Assembly: GCF_001949145.1 (NCBI RefSeq)
Contig: NW_019091450.1
Coordinates: 321,493 to 341,681 of the forward strand
DNA: 20,189 bases
DNA from: Acanthaster planci
Taxonomy: Eukaryota > Echinodermata > Asteroidea > Valvatida > Acanthasteridae
Direction: 5' to 3'
A program made the translations under genes and the position numbers. The notes below the pieces were generated by a model. That model did not search any database and was not told where the DNA came from. It worked only from the letters and a program-made list of their open reading frames with translations. Positions 1 through 8,855 of this stretch are shown here, in pieces (the first letter of the stretch is position 1; the number at the start of each line of letters is the position of its first letter).

Positions 1-17
1 ATGATCAAGTCTCTTAC

Positions 18-215
18 CAGGAATTTCGCATCGGGAGCCCAGGAATCCTGCTGGGCAAACGCAGGCCCTGTTCACACACTCCCCACCATTAATGCACGGC
101 TGGGGGCAAGGGAGGGCCGGCGTCTGGCACTGGGGTCCAGTGAATTCTGGTGGGCATTCACATGCACCGTTGCTACACTGGCCGCCATTGAGGCATGGAG
201 GCAAGCAGGAAGGCA
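18..215 (-). CDS. Exon 20: fused EGF-like domains 9 and 10
   Basis: This 66-codon exon has acceptor tctggcag and donor G|gtaaga. It holds two complete six-cysteine domains with no intron between. EGF9 has its cysteines in SCLPPC, NGGQC, GACEC and TGPQC. EGF10 has PCPQPC, NGGEC, RACVC and GSRC. The linker is only QTPALP. In cassettes 1 to 3 the two EGFs occupy separate exons, so the intron was probably lost here. Ending in phase 1 at a donor, it shows that the gene continues beyond base 1 of the window. Confidence 0.93.
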
Positions 216-1486
216 CTGCCAGAAAGAGGAAAATAAAGAAAAATTTTCGGGGATATATCCGGCTTGATCGTTCGATATCTGGATCACTCAATCTTTGTTT
301 GGTCGGGCGATCTCAATGCATGATTTGATGCTAACTTTGTACTCAACCAATTGCCTTTTCTTTCTAATTCGTGAATGTAAAAGACCGTGCAATAGGCACT
401 TTTGAGGGATCCTTGGTTTCAGTATCAGAAAAAAATAAAAAAAATAAAAAGTAATAAAACAGTGACCCTGGGCTTTTGGCATTCACCAAAGAATATCAGC
501 CTGACAGTATCATGTTTAATGCTCACAAGCATTTACTTTCAGAGGTTACGGCCAAACAATCTTTTTTCAGTAGTGGAAAGTAAAAACGTGACAAAACCTA
601 ACAAAATGAGATAAAAATTGCCAGAGCAACTTTTGAGTGAAAGGTCTCCAAGAGAACTGTGCACTGTAGAAATCAACGGGAACTCTCAACGTACATGTAT
701 ATTGTTCATTTCATCTGGATGCCAAAATGGGTGTTACACCAGACCAAAGAACTCAATATACTCTTACCTGTGCAAACTATGTAACAATTACCAAAACTTG
801 ACTTTGACACTCATTTTGTGCGATTTGAACATTTCATGCCAATGCTAGTTGAAGAGCCAGCTAAGACTGCAGGATGGACACCAACCCACACATAGGGTGC
901 ATTCACGCCGTTACTCCTGTTAACACGAGTAAGAGGCGTGCGCATTACGATCAGGTTGCAGGAGTATACTCCCTTCTAGCAAGAATGTACTCTTGCTGAC
1001 TCATGGGTCGTACTCCTGTTGTTTGAGTGCTCAGGAGTATGCTCATGTTAACACGAGTAGTTTGCTCGAACGCACCCTTGACCTTCTTCATGCAAAGAAA
1101 TAAGAGAGAAAACTGCAACATCTATGTTTTAGAAACCAATCTGGCTCCAAAGTTTGCTGTTCAAGTGAGGCTCTGTGAACACACTGGACGTGTTTATAAT
1201 GCAGGAAACAATCAATTGCCCAACTTCGATATGTCTTTTGCCATTTTCTGCAAGTATAGCTTGCAAAACTACTTTGGGAACAAAATGGCATCATACACAA
1301 ACTCATCATGCCACAACTCTCTACAGACTAATAATATCATTTACTGAGGTTGCACTATGTTCGTGTGTGTATTGTTAAAATTTGAGGCCTGCATGCCTTT
1401 AGCTCATCCGGACAAACTGTCAGTTTATTTAATTAGTTTGTTTGACTAGCTCTGTCTCAAAGCCTCCTGCCTTTGAAGACTCTCAC
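216..1486 (-). other. Intron between Ig6 and EGF9
   Basis: This AT-rich intron contains the hairpin-rich MITE-like element at 894-1078 and an A-rich tract near 428-460. Nothing else is recognised. Confidence 0.85.
894..1078. mobile_element. Hairpin-rich MITE-like element
   Basis: The ends are inverted: AGGGTGC at 894-900 pairs with GCACCCT at 1072-1078, and similarity between the arms extends inwards about 40 bp with mismatches. Inside are a 14-bp perfect direct repeat (TGTTAACACGAGTA at 918-931 and 1046-1059), a 12-bp palindrome GGAGTATACTCC at 961-972, a 7-bp hairpin (978-984 with 991-997) and an 8-bp hairpin (1011-1018 with 1032-1039). It has no coding capacity. The terminal GGGTGCRTTC resembles ends of some Harbinger-type elements, but I see no convincing target-site duplication, so the family is not assigned. 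Confidence 0.6.
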
Positions 1487-1630
1487 CTTGCACAGTGATC
1501 ATGACAGTGTTGGTGAGGGTCCCGATGTAGCAGGTGTACATGCCGCTATCTTCCACCATCAGGTCTCGGATGATCAACCGTGTAGAGCGGCTATCGATGT
1601 ACTCCACTCCCAGCCGTCCAATGCTGCCGA
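1487..1630 (-). CDS. Exon 19: C-terminal half of Ig-like domain 6
   Basis: This 48-codon exon has acceptor ctgggcag and donor G|gtgaga. STRLIIRDLMVEDSGMYTC holds the E-F signature and second cysteine, then YIGTLTNTVMITV forms the G strand. LMVEDSG resembles LMREDSG of exon 14, suggesting that cassettes 4 and 6 are related. Its first two bases TC join A of exon 18 to make Ile. Confidence 0.93.
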
Positions 1631-2345
1631 CTGCCCAGAAAATCAAATGAAACATGGTAGGGTAACTAACAGACCGATTGTGCCTGTTAAGTCAAGTGGC
1701 CTAGAGTGGGTATCAAACAACAAGCATGGTGTTCTTCAATAGCAAAGCAAAATTTAGGAGTTATTTACAAGAAATACATCCAATGGTCGGCACAGTCTGA
1801 GACTACTGACTTCTTGAGCGCCGCACAAACTGGCTTTATTTTTGGGTAAATAACACTGATTACACACTTTGCTATGCAAGAACATTATGTTACCCACTTA
1901 TTACTCATGGTCAGGACTTAGCAGGTGCAATTGGTATAGTCATGAAGCTCTAAACACAAGCATACCTGAAATGTTGAGTATAGGACATCCTTCCATGGTG
2001 CTACCATGAAACTTGCCACCTCACCATGAAAAGTTTCAAAGTTTGTCTTTGGATCAAAATGGTCGGATCACCAGCAGAGACCAAGAGTCATGTCACTTGT
2101 TATTGAAATTGCACTTCAATTTTTTGCACTTTCCTTTTTTGATGCTAATTTATTCCTTTGAGAGCTAAAAGTTGCCTCAAAATACACAATTTTGTCACCA
2201 AAATGCATGAGACTGAAGTGCAGGCTATAACCCCCCAGGATTTAATCATTATTAAATCAAACAACACAAAAGTCCCCTCCCCCCCACATCCGATATCTGG
2301 ATTCATCCCAGCTGAAGTCCCCATACTCCTCAGGAATACACTCAC
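1631..2345 (-). other. Intron within Ig6
   Basis: AT-rich intron sequence. I see no repeat, RNA gene or further exon. Confidence 0.8.
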
Positions 2346-2507
2346 TCTGCTCAATGGGTGCAATCAGCGATCCGGATGGAGCGGCCCATTCTGGCCGGGG
2401 TAGGTTGCGGAGGCTCTCTATCTCGCATAAGTAGCTGATTTCATGCACGCCCGGCACAAGGACTGGGTTGGGGGGCGGCGTGATGACAATGGTGTAGTCG
2501 GCTCCCC
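2346..2507 (-). CDS. Exon 18: N-terminal half of Ig-like domain 6
   Basis: This 54-codon exon has acceptor attattag and a strong donor A|gtgagt. It opens (R)GADYTIVITPPPNPV with a proline-rich stretch, then GVHEISYLCEIES with the first cysteine, then RPEWAAPSGSLI with the core tryptophan. It is the most divergent first half: it lacks the G-D/Q-x-[LIV]-x-V-[TS]-C pattern and has I-S-Y-L-C instead. The frame also stays open for several codons past the donor, but the strong GTGAGT and the phase fit fix the end here. Confidence 0.91.
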
Positions 2508-3650
2508 CTAATAATTTGCAAAAGTGAAGTATGTGATCAACCCGATAAGCACTTTCCTAACATTCCTTCTACTCCCAAACAAATCATTAAAAATGGACAA
2601 GATCTGGAGAGAGTGGCAGGCTGCTTTTTGCCATTGTAGCCACACAGCCCTGTCAGTGGCTGTGGGTGGGACGGAGGTGCACAGTACCTGATGGGGACAT
2701 TTCACAAGAACAATAGATCATTTTGATGTTGCTGATTTTGTTTTTTGCCAATGGGGTTGGTGCTTGCTGGGGTTGGGGGGGTAAACCAGCCCTCCCCCCT
2801 TGGTACAGGCAACAGGGCCTGCAGAAAAGAATGTGATTTACTTAAAAAGTATGTTTATTTCAAAACGGCTGGAGCATTGGAAGATGCAGAGCCTGACATC
2901 CTTTAGCAGATCTCAAGGTGGGGGAAGGGAACATGAGCCATGCCCCCCCCCAAAAAAAGCAAAATTGATTTTGTGGGGGAAAGACACAAGAGAAAGGTGA
3001 TATGTGGGACCATTTAATTCCTCCCTCCGAGCAGCTGGTAAAAAGCCCCCAGAATATATCCTCACCCCTACAAAAGGTTATATCAAGAAATTTCACACAT
3101 TCTTTGTCCTTTAAGAAACTATATCCCCGCGAATAATTTGGTTCTGGAATTCACCCCTTGGTGACATGACAACATATCAAATATGATAAAAGGGCTGATC
3201 TCAAACACGTAATGGTAATATCAATTGAACTACAACATGCTTAGGGTTTTGCTAGCTCATTCAGGCAAAAACAAACAGTTTAAGATAAGGGGATGCCTGT
3301 GGTTAGGCCACGGACATACATTGCCTTTAGTTGTTTTTGGTTTATTTTCCACACATACATCACAATTACAATATAAAGCCACGATGTTATTACAAAATGA
3401 AATAAGGGATAATGAATGGTGGATACCAAACAGAAAGCAAACACTCGTTCATGGCCTGGTTCCTTATTTGTCACAATAATCTATACACAGCTATAATTAC
3501 AAGATAGAGGAAAGACAGAGAGAGTGAAAAAGTAGAATAACTGAAGGTACAGCTGAACATCAGAATTAAACAAAGATGGTAATTAAGAAAAAACAGTTGA
3601 AATCTACTGAAGTTTTTGATAACTGCTGTATGAAGCTAGAGTAAACCTAC
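2508..3650 (-). other. Intron between EGF8 and Ig6
   Basis: This intron contains a C9A7 run at 2943-2958 and G-rich tracts near 2769-2780. I looked for the second EGF exon expected from cassettes 1 to 3 and found no six-cysteine pattern. Confidence 0.75.
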
Positions 3651-3893
3651 TTCGTATCTCGCAGCGGGGCCCAGCAAACTCCTCTGGGCACTGGCACTCT
3701 CGACCCAGGCATACCCCCATGTTCTCGCACACCACCTCGCAATTCGGCGGCCGCTCCACCCTCACCTCAAAGAAGCCCTGCAGCGGACCAATGTTGCAGG
3801 TGTACCGGCCGGCGTCGGCCGGGCGGACGCTGTTGATGACCAAGTTGGTGGCGGTTGAGGTTATGTACTGCACACCGACGCGCTGGCCGGAAG
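3651..3893 (-). CDS. Exon 17: fused C-terminal half of Ig 5 plus EGF-like domain 8
   Basis: This 81-codon exon has acceptor cttccag and donor A|gtaggt. The first half carries TNLVINSVRPADAGRYTC (E-F strands, second Ig cysteine). It then runs without an intron through FFEVRVERPPNC into an EGF with cysteines in NCEVVC, NMGVC, RECQC and AGPRC. In cassettes 1 to 4 an intron always separates these two pieces, so this is most simply an intron loss. The exon is visibly richer in GC than its neighbours and has about 22 CpG dinucleotides, including a GCGGCCGC. The second EGF of the usual pair is absent. Confidence 0.93.
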
Positions 3894-4748
3894 CTGGAAG
3901 TTGAAGTGAGGGTGCAGTTTGTGTTACAGTTTTAAACACTGATAAGACGTGGATCTTTGCATGGTGAAGATAAACTATAGAGAGAGCTTGCAGTTAGTGT
4001 GTACTTGACGTTTCAAAGAGTGTGCTCCTGAGGACGATCGGAGCACATTGTGTTATCGCAAGCCAACTCTTTAGTTTTAAACATTTGTGTTCACTAAAAT
4101 TGGGGTAACAAATGTGGTGGAAAACAGTGAAACAACACGAACAGTGGTCATTTGAAAGCAGTCATTTGACATCATCATCGTTTTCAAAAAGGGATAAAAA
4201 TCCCAATAGTGTTTTGTTTTTTATCTCAAACGTTGGTTTTCGACAATATCGACCAGGTTATGCAAATGCTGATAAATTGGAGGAGTCATTTTCAACAACT
4301 TTATTGATATCAATTGAACCACAATGATCCCTGTCAGACAAAATTAATTTCAAATCACATTTGTCATTTAAACTCCTAAATTATATGCTAAAGTAGGAAT
4401 TCCGTACTTGTTCCATGCAACAGCATCCGCAAGTCTTTTACTCCTTTCTTAAGGGAAAATGGAAAGTGCAGAAATTTTCAATCAGCTGTTGGAGGGTACA
4501 TTGTGTAGCACAGTTTAAGATGCATAAAATTCTTTTGCCATAAACTTTACAAATTCTGCTTCAAAAAGGGACCAACTTTCCAAATGAAATCTTTCCAAAG
4601 GTTTAGTGTGGTCTTGCATAGCTTAAATCTTCCTTTCACAAAAATGGTGATAAGACGCAGCATGAATTTTGATTTGACAGAGGACAGGGAAACAAAGACA
4701 CAAAAAAGGATCTGCTGTTGACTTTTAAGAGCACAAGTTTGGCCTCAC
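3894..4748 (-). other. Intron within Ig5
   Basis: This intron contains an 8-bp hairpin, TGTGCTCC at 4021-4028 with GGAGCACA at 4040-4047, close to GACGTTTC at 4007-4014. The rest is AT-rich with no recognised feature. Confidence 0.8.
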
Positions 4749-4907
4749 CAATTACGAATTCCGGGATGACAGCACCATCCGGTGTCTGCCACTCAGGAGG
4801 GCTGAACTCGTTGGTGCCAATGATCTCACAGGTGACACGCAGGCGGTCGCCTACATGAGGGAGCTCTTGCATGCTGGGTGTAATGCGAATAGTCAGTTGT
4901 TGTTGCT
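4749..4907 (-). CDS. Exon 16: N-terminal half of Ig-like domain 5
   Basis: This 53-codon exon has acceptor ttttacag and donor G|gtgagg. It begins with a Gln run ((E)QQQLTIRI), then VGDRLRVTCEIIGTNE with the first disulfide cysteine, then PPEWQTPDGAVI with the core tryptophan. VGDRLRVTCE is close to GDDIRVSCE of exon 1. The last base G joins CT of exon 17 to make Ala. Confidence 0.93.
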
Positions 4908-5359
4908 CTGTAAAAGCAAAAATGAGTAAGACACATTTCTATTGATAAATTTCACCGTAATCTGGTAATAACTAGTTTTTTCCTAGCTTTTCTAATATCT
5001 GTACGTACAAAATGAGAACTTTATGATGCACCAATGGTAAAAAAATATAAGCAACTCTAAGTTTCATTCATAAATTAGTACCACCATCAATAAACAATAA
5101 ATTGTTATGGATGGTAGTTTTCATTTTTGAATGAAGCTATGTAATGCTTAGATTATAAGCTGCAAATAGCTTGTCCGTGACTTGTGATATGACTTTGAAT
5201 TAACATGTGTTTGAATGATTGATTTCATGTCAACGGGGCAACCAGCCCCATCGCCATCTTTGGGCATGGGAGGTAAGCATGGGCGGATGCTAATGGCCCC
5301 TCTTGGCGACAGGCCTGATGGAAGCATATGATGCAATACCAGCTGACTTCAATGCTCAC
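4908..5359 (-). other. Intron between EGF7 and Ig5
   Basis: AT-rich sequence with a short GGGGC/GCCCC stem near 5235-5250. No second EGF exon was found. Confidence 0.75.
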
Positions 5360-5458
5360 CCCTTTCTTGACAGTGGTCACCGGTGAAGCCAGTTGGACAC
5401 AGGCACACTCCGTCATCGCAGGTTCCCCCATTCTGGCAGGCTGGTGAACATGGAATCT
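5360..5458 (-). CDS. Exon 15: EGF-like domain 7 (only EGF of cassette 4)
   Basis: This 33-codon exon has donor G|gtgagc. Reading the acceptor as atttag followed by AG keeps phase 1 and the cysteine frame. The six cysteines lie in PCSPAC, NGGTC, GVCLC and FTGDHC. Cassettes 1 to 3 have two EGF exons at this point, but I see only this one before Ig5. A second could have been lost, or could be hidden at the sequence gap upstream (6004-6058). Confidence 0.93.
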
Positions 5459-5790
5459 CTAAATTTTGGGGGGAAATAATTCAAATGTGACACTTGAGGG
5501 GGAATTGGTGGTATCAGACCTGATAAGAGGGGCTCGATGGAGTAAGAGTCCGTACTCTGGGGTCTGATTACCAGAGTGATGGGACTTGGCTTGACTATTG
5601 GTGGGGCTTTTAAGGTCAACCGTGATCGACACATAGAGTATGCGCACTGGGATACAGGGTACAGGCCTGAAGTGTGAGGACTATGGACAGACTAGTGACA
5701 AACAAAGCTGACTGAAGCTGTCAATCAAATAATGGCCCAGCAGAAGCTGGTGGCAGAGATCTACTGTCTAGACCATTTTATGCTTGAATA

Positions 5791-5848
5791 TGAACTCGAG
5801 CAAATTTGACGTCGTGACAGATTTGTCACAAAATATTGCTCGAGTTCA
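5791..5848. repeat. Nested inverted repeat
   Basis: The outer arms are a perfect 13-bp pair: TGAACTCGAGCAA at 5791-5803 and its reverse complement at 5836-5848. Within the loop, GTGACA (5814-5819) pairs with TGTCAC (5824-5829) around GATT. Sequence outside the arms (GAATA and TATAC) is also roughly complementary with one offset. This could be a remnant of a small palindromic transposon or a cruciform-forming site. Confidence 0.75.
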
Positions 5849-5871
5849 AATATACTAAACTTCTGTGAATT

Positions 5872-6424
5872 CATAGCCTAACTATACATAGCCTAACTGC
5901 CCTATTTTAGCCTAACTGCCCTATGCATAGCCTGGCTGTCCCATGCATAGCCCATCTGCCCTATACATAGCCCGGCTGCCCCATACATAGCATGCTGATC
6001 TGGNNNNNNNNNNNNNNNNNNNNNNNNNNNNNNNNNNNNNNNNNNNNNNNNNNNNNNNCCCACGCATGGCCTGGCTGTCCCATGCATAGCCCAGCTGTCC
6101 CATGCATAGCCTGGCTGTCCCATACATAGCCTGGCTTCCCATGATTAGCCTGGCTGTCCCATGCATAGCCTGGCTGTCCCATGCATAGCCTGGCTGTCCC
6201 ATACATAGCCTGGCTTCCCATACATAGCCTGGCTTCCCATACATAGCCTGGCTTCCCATGCATAGCCCAGCTGTCCCATACATAGCCTGGCTTCCCATAC
6301 ATAGCCTGGCTTCCCATGCATAGCCCAGCTGTCCCATACATAGCCTGGCTTCCCATGCATAGCCTGGCTGTCCCATGCATAGCCCAGCTGTCCCACACAT
6401 ACATAGCCTAGCTGCCCCATACCT
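5872..6424. repeat. Minisatellite, 19/20-bp unit, about 25 copies
   Basis: The plus-strand unit is CATAGCCTGGCTGTCCCATG (20 bp), alternating with a 19-bp form carrying CTTCCCAT, and with a CATAGCCCAGCTGTCC variant. Outer copies at 5872-6000 are more diverged; those after the gap are nearly identical. A 58-bp higher-order block (19+19+20) occurs twice in succession near 6241-6355. Minus-strand open frames here are repeat translations and not genes. Confidence 0.95.
6004..6058. other. Assembly gap (55 N)
   Basis: Fifty-five undetermined bases lie inside the minisatellite. The real length is unknown, and collapse of repeat copies or loss of unique sequence is possible. Confidence 0.99.
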
Positions 6425-6721
6425 CCCAACACTGAAAAGGCAGAAATCAGAACACCCATTTTACCCACCCATAGCAAAACAAGCAGTCACACGAGAGAAG
6501 TTATTACAGGTACGTCATGCATGTACACACATAACTGCACCCCCTTTTTGTGCACACAGTGTCCTCTTTTGCCAGGACGTTTTTTTTTCCCTTTTTTTTT
6601 TGAAATTGCAACATTCTGATTTTTGCAGTTTGAAAACTTGAAAATCAGAACAGTTCCGATGTACATGTACGCCATCCAGTGGCAAGGCCTGGCCGCTTTA
6701 CAGAACTTTGGAGGTACTCAC

Positions 6722-6871
6722 TGTAGATGATGAGTGGGATGGAGTCCCTGTGAGGACCAATAAGGCAGGTGTAAGTTCCCGAGTCCTCTCTCATGAGTCT
6801 GTTCAGGATCAGCTTCGTGGCTGTCGGGGAGATGTCCTCAGTCATCATATGATGGGATGACTGTGGTCCCC
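6722..6871 (-). CDS. Exon 14: C-terminal half of Ig-like domain 4
   Basis: This 50-codon exon has acceptor ttgtag and a strong donor A|gtgagt. TATKLILNRLMREDSGTYTC holds the E-F signature and second cysteine, then LIGPHRDSIPLIIY forms the G strand. The N-terminal part is rich in His and Met (SSHHMM). It ends in A, not G; with AG from exon 15 this gives Lys. The following intron holds the minisatellite and assembly gap. Confidence 0.93.
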
Positions 6872-8453
6872 CTACAAAGACGAGAAAACAACCGTATATG
6901 GAAAAAACAATACGACTTTGTGATTTGTTTGATGTGGCAATGATAATGCCCTTGCCTTATACAAGCCTTATCTAATATTGAACATACATGTACTAGTTTA
7001 AAACTCTGCCACTGCCCTTTGAAACTTCAGAAATATATTCACAAATTATTATTTTTACGTGGATGCTAAGTTTCACTAGCATCCTCAATATTGCTTAAAT
7101 TCCAATATGCTGTGCTGTAAGAACAAGCTGTACTGGCACACGGAAATCCAGGCGCAATTCCAGTCTTTTTGGGGGGCAGGGCTAGACCCTTTAAACGTGA
7201 TGTCAACTTTTAACCTTTTCTAATTTGGTTCCAATATTTTCCAGCCTTTTTTTGTTTTTTGTTCATTTTTTTGGGGTGGAAAAAAGTTAGGGGGAGCATT
7301 AAAGCTCCCCAAAGCCCCCCTCATAGAACCACACATGCACAAACCCATGATAGCATGGTATTCCTACTTCATACATTAATGTGTTTTTGTGCCATTAAGG
7401 GTACAGATTTTTCTTGATTCTCCTGATTTTTGTTGGGGTTTTGGGCACTGTTTATGTTCTTTTCAGCTGGTCTTTTGTCAAAATCTGTGACTTTTCTCTT
7501 TTTTTGAATAGAAAAAATTGTGGAAAATTCAGGAAGAATTTCTCCCAAGTACCAAGTAGTGAAGGCTGGAATTGAGAATGTAGCACAATGGTCGATATTG
7601 TTGAATTACAACAAACGGTTCTTCTCTAAACCACAAAACTAGAAAAACAGTGAGTACGGTCCATGGTGTTCCTTGCAAATTTTTCACACAAGTCATTTAT
7701 ATCTGCCATGCAAACCTACCAGTCTCATTGGCACAAGTCTACATAACATCGACATTACCTACTCTGTGTGGACATCTGTGTTCACTGGATATGTTAGAAG
7801 CAAAGTCTTGCCTGCTATCTCAATTTTTTGCTTCTTATTTAAAAAGTTTGCTAGAGTACGGCAAATTTTTAGCTTGAAATACTTCACATGCAACCTCGTC
7901 CCCAAGGAGTTGAGCAGTGCGCCCCCACAGCTACCTGCTCTCATCCTGGAATTGGATCATTTTTGGAGATGTTACTAATGAGGAATAGGCTGGTGCATGA
8001 CTGTGATTTCAATCAGCAACAGTGATTTCAGTCAGCAACTCTTTTAGCATGCAGTGCCTGGTCACAGACTCAACACTTTGTAGTACATGTATGTTGCATC
8101 ATGGATGTATACAGGAAGCACAAATTTTTCAAAGATGAAAACATCAAAATCTCATCAAACCAATGTTGAGTATCACATTTTTATACCTACCTGTGTAATC
8201 AAAAAGGAGAGCAGAGAATTATTTCAAAGGAAAGTGACGTGGCTGTTATAATTCACAGCCAACAAAAACATGTACTACATGTTAGAATATTAACACCAAA
8301 TACGTGAAATAAATTGTTTCCTGGCTGAAGCTGCACTGAATTATCATGATACAGGTAGGAAAATTCCTTTCCAAAAGTAACTATTAGAGGCCATGTTGGA
8401 AATAAAATAACCTCTGGGTACAAGGTTCGTTTGCACTCATCTTGTGTTCCTAC
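6872..8453 (-). other. Intron within Ig4
   Basis: This intron contains a 7-bp G/C hairpin (GGGGAGC at 7291-7297 with GCTCCCC at 7304-7310) within G- and T-rich low-complexity sequence, and a 19-bp tandem duplication at 8002-8039. I see no exon, because an Ig half-exon pair flanks it. Confidence 0.8.
8002..8039. repeat. 19-bp tandem duplication
   Basis: Two adjacent copies of TGTGATTTCAATCAGCAAC differ at two positions (first base, and an A/G change in the middle). It is a simple local duplication. Confidence 0.85.
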
Positions 8454-8618
8454 CTTCTTCTTCACTGGGAACAGGGTTTCCAGAGGGTGTGATCCAGACT
8501 GGCTGAGGGTAGGCGGTGCTATTGGCAATCTCGCATACCAAGTAGAAGCTCTGGCCAATGGCGGGCAGGGCATTCTCTTGCAGAGTGATGGTGATGATGA
8601 TATCGGTTTCTGGTATCA
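8454..8618 (-). CDS. Exon 13: N-terminal half of Ig-like domain 4
   Basis: This 55-codon exon is the longest first-half Ig exon. The acceptor is tttgcag and the donor is G|gtagga. It has a hydrophobic TDIIITITL strand, GQSFYLVCEIANST with the first cysteine and an NST sequon, and PQPVWITPSGNPV with the core tryptophan. The PQP-x-W-x-x-P-x-G spacing matches exon 1, suggesting cassettes 1 and 4 are close relatives. It ends in an acidic Glu run. Confidence 0.93.
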
Positions 8619-8712
8619 CTGCAAATACAATCAGAAATGTTGCCAACTCCAGGCTCCTTAAATCGTGTGAAATCAAAAGAATCAAGTCTTGACTCTTAAA
8701 GTGTATATCACT

Positions 8713-8746
8713 TGGATTTTTTTTTTTCTTTTCTTAAAAAAATCCA
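8713..8746 (-). repeat. A/U hairpin beside the weak EGF6 donor
   Basis: TGGATTTTTTT (8713-8723) pairs with AAAAAAATCCA (8736-8746), an 11-bp stem with a 12-nt loop. In the transcript it starts about 10 nt after the non-consensus donor of exon 12, within an intron of only 138 nt. Confidence 0.7.
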
Positions 8747-8756
8747 GAAAACAAAC

Positions 8757-8855
8757 CATATGTCTGGCAGAATTCGCCTTGGAAACCATCAACGCAGGAG
8801 CACACGCCTTCAATGCAGATACCGCCATTAGCACATGGAAAGTCACAAGGTGTCA
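8757..8855 (-). CDS. Exon 12: EGF-like domain 6
   Basis: This 33-codon exon has acceptor cttcag. The six cysteines lie in PCDFPC, NGGIC, GVCSC and GEFC. It starts with TG, completing the Leu codon begun by C at the end of exon 11; that match supports the junction. The donor G|gtttgt departs from consensus at positions +3 and +4 and is the weakest of the set. It opens the shortest intron (138 nt), which contains an A/U hairpin. This exon is a good candidate for regulated inclusion. Confidence 0.9.

Larger units (their letters stand above)
5459..6721 (-). other. Intron between Ig4 and EGF7, with minisatellite and gap
   Basis: This intron holds a nested inverted repeat (5791-5848), a 19/20-bp minisatellite (about 5872-6424) interrupted by 55 undetermined bases, and two T runs near 6571-6601. 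Its true length is unknown because of the gap. Confidence 0.85.

Noticed and set aside
1-328. Plus-strand ORFs at the left edge and other plus-strand ORFs opposite exons
   Set aside because: They are antisense shadows of the EGF9/EGF10 exon and of other exons. The minus frame has domain cysteines and splice sites.
2508-2705. Possible extra exon upstream of Ig6
   Set aside because: This open frame contains cysteines, but not in EGF order, and has no paired phase-1 acceptor and donor.
5413-5647. Proline-rich minus-strand frames next to EGF7
   Set aside because: They run through the acceptor of exon 15 into the intron in a frame other than the EGF frame, and have no domain match.
5902-6477. 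Four overlapping minus-strand frames giving Met/Gly/Tyr-rich repeat proteins
   Set aside because: These are translations of the 19/20-bp minisatellite in different frames, interrupted by the N gap. They have no independent coding evidence.
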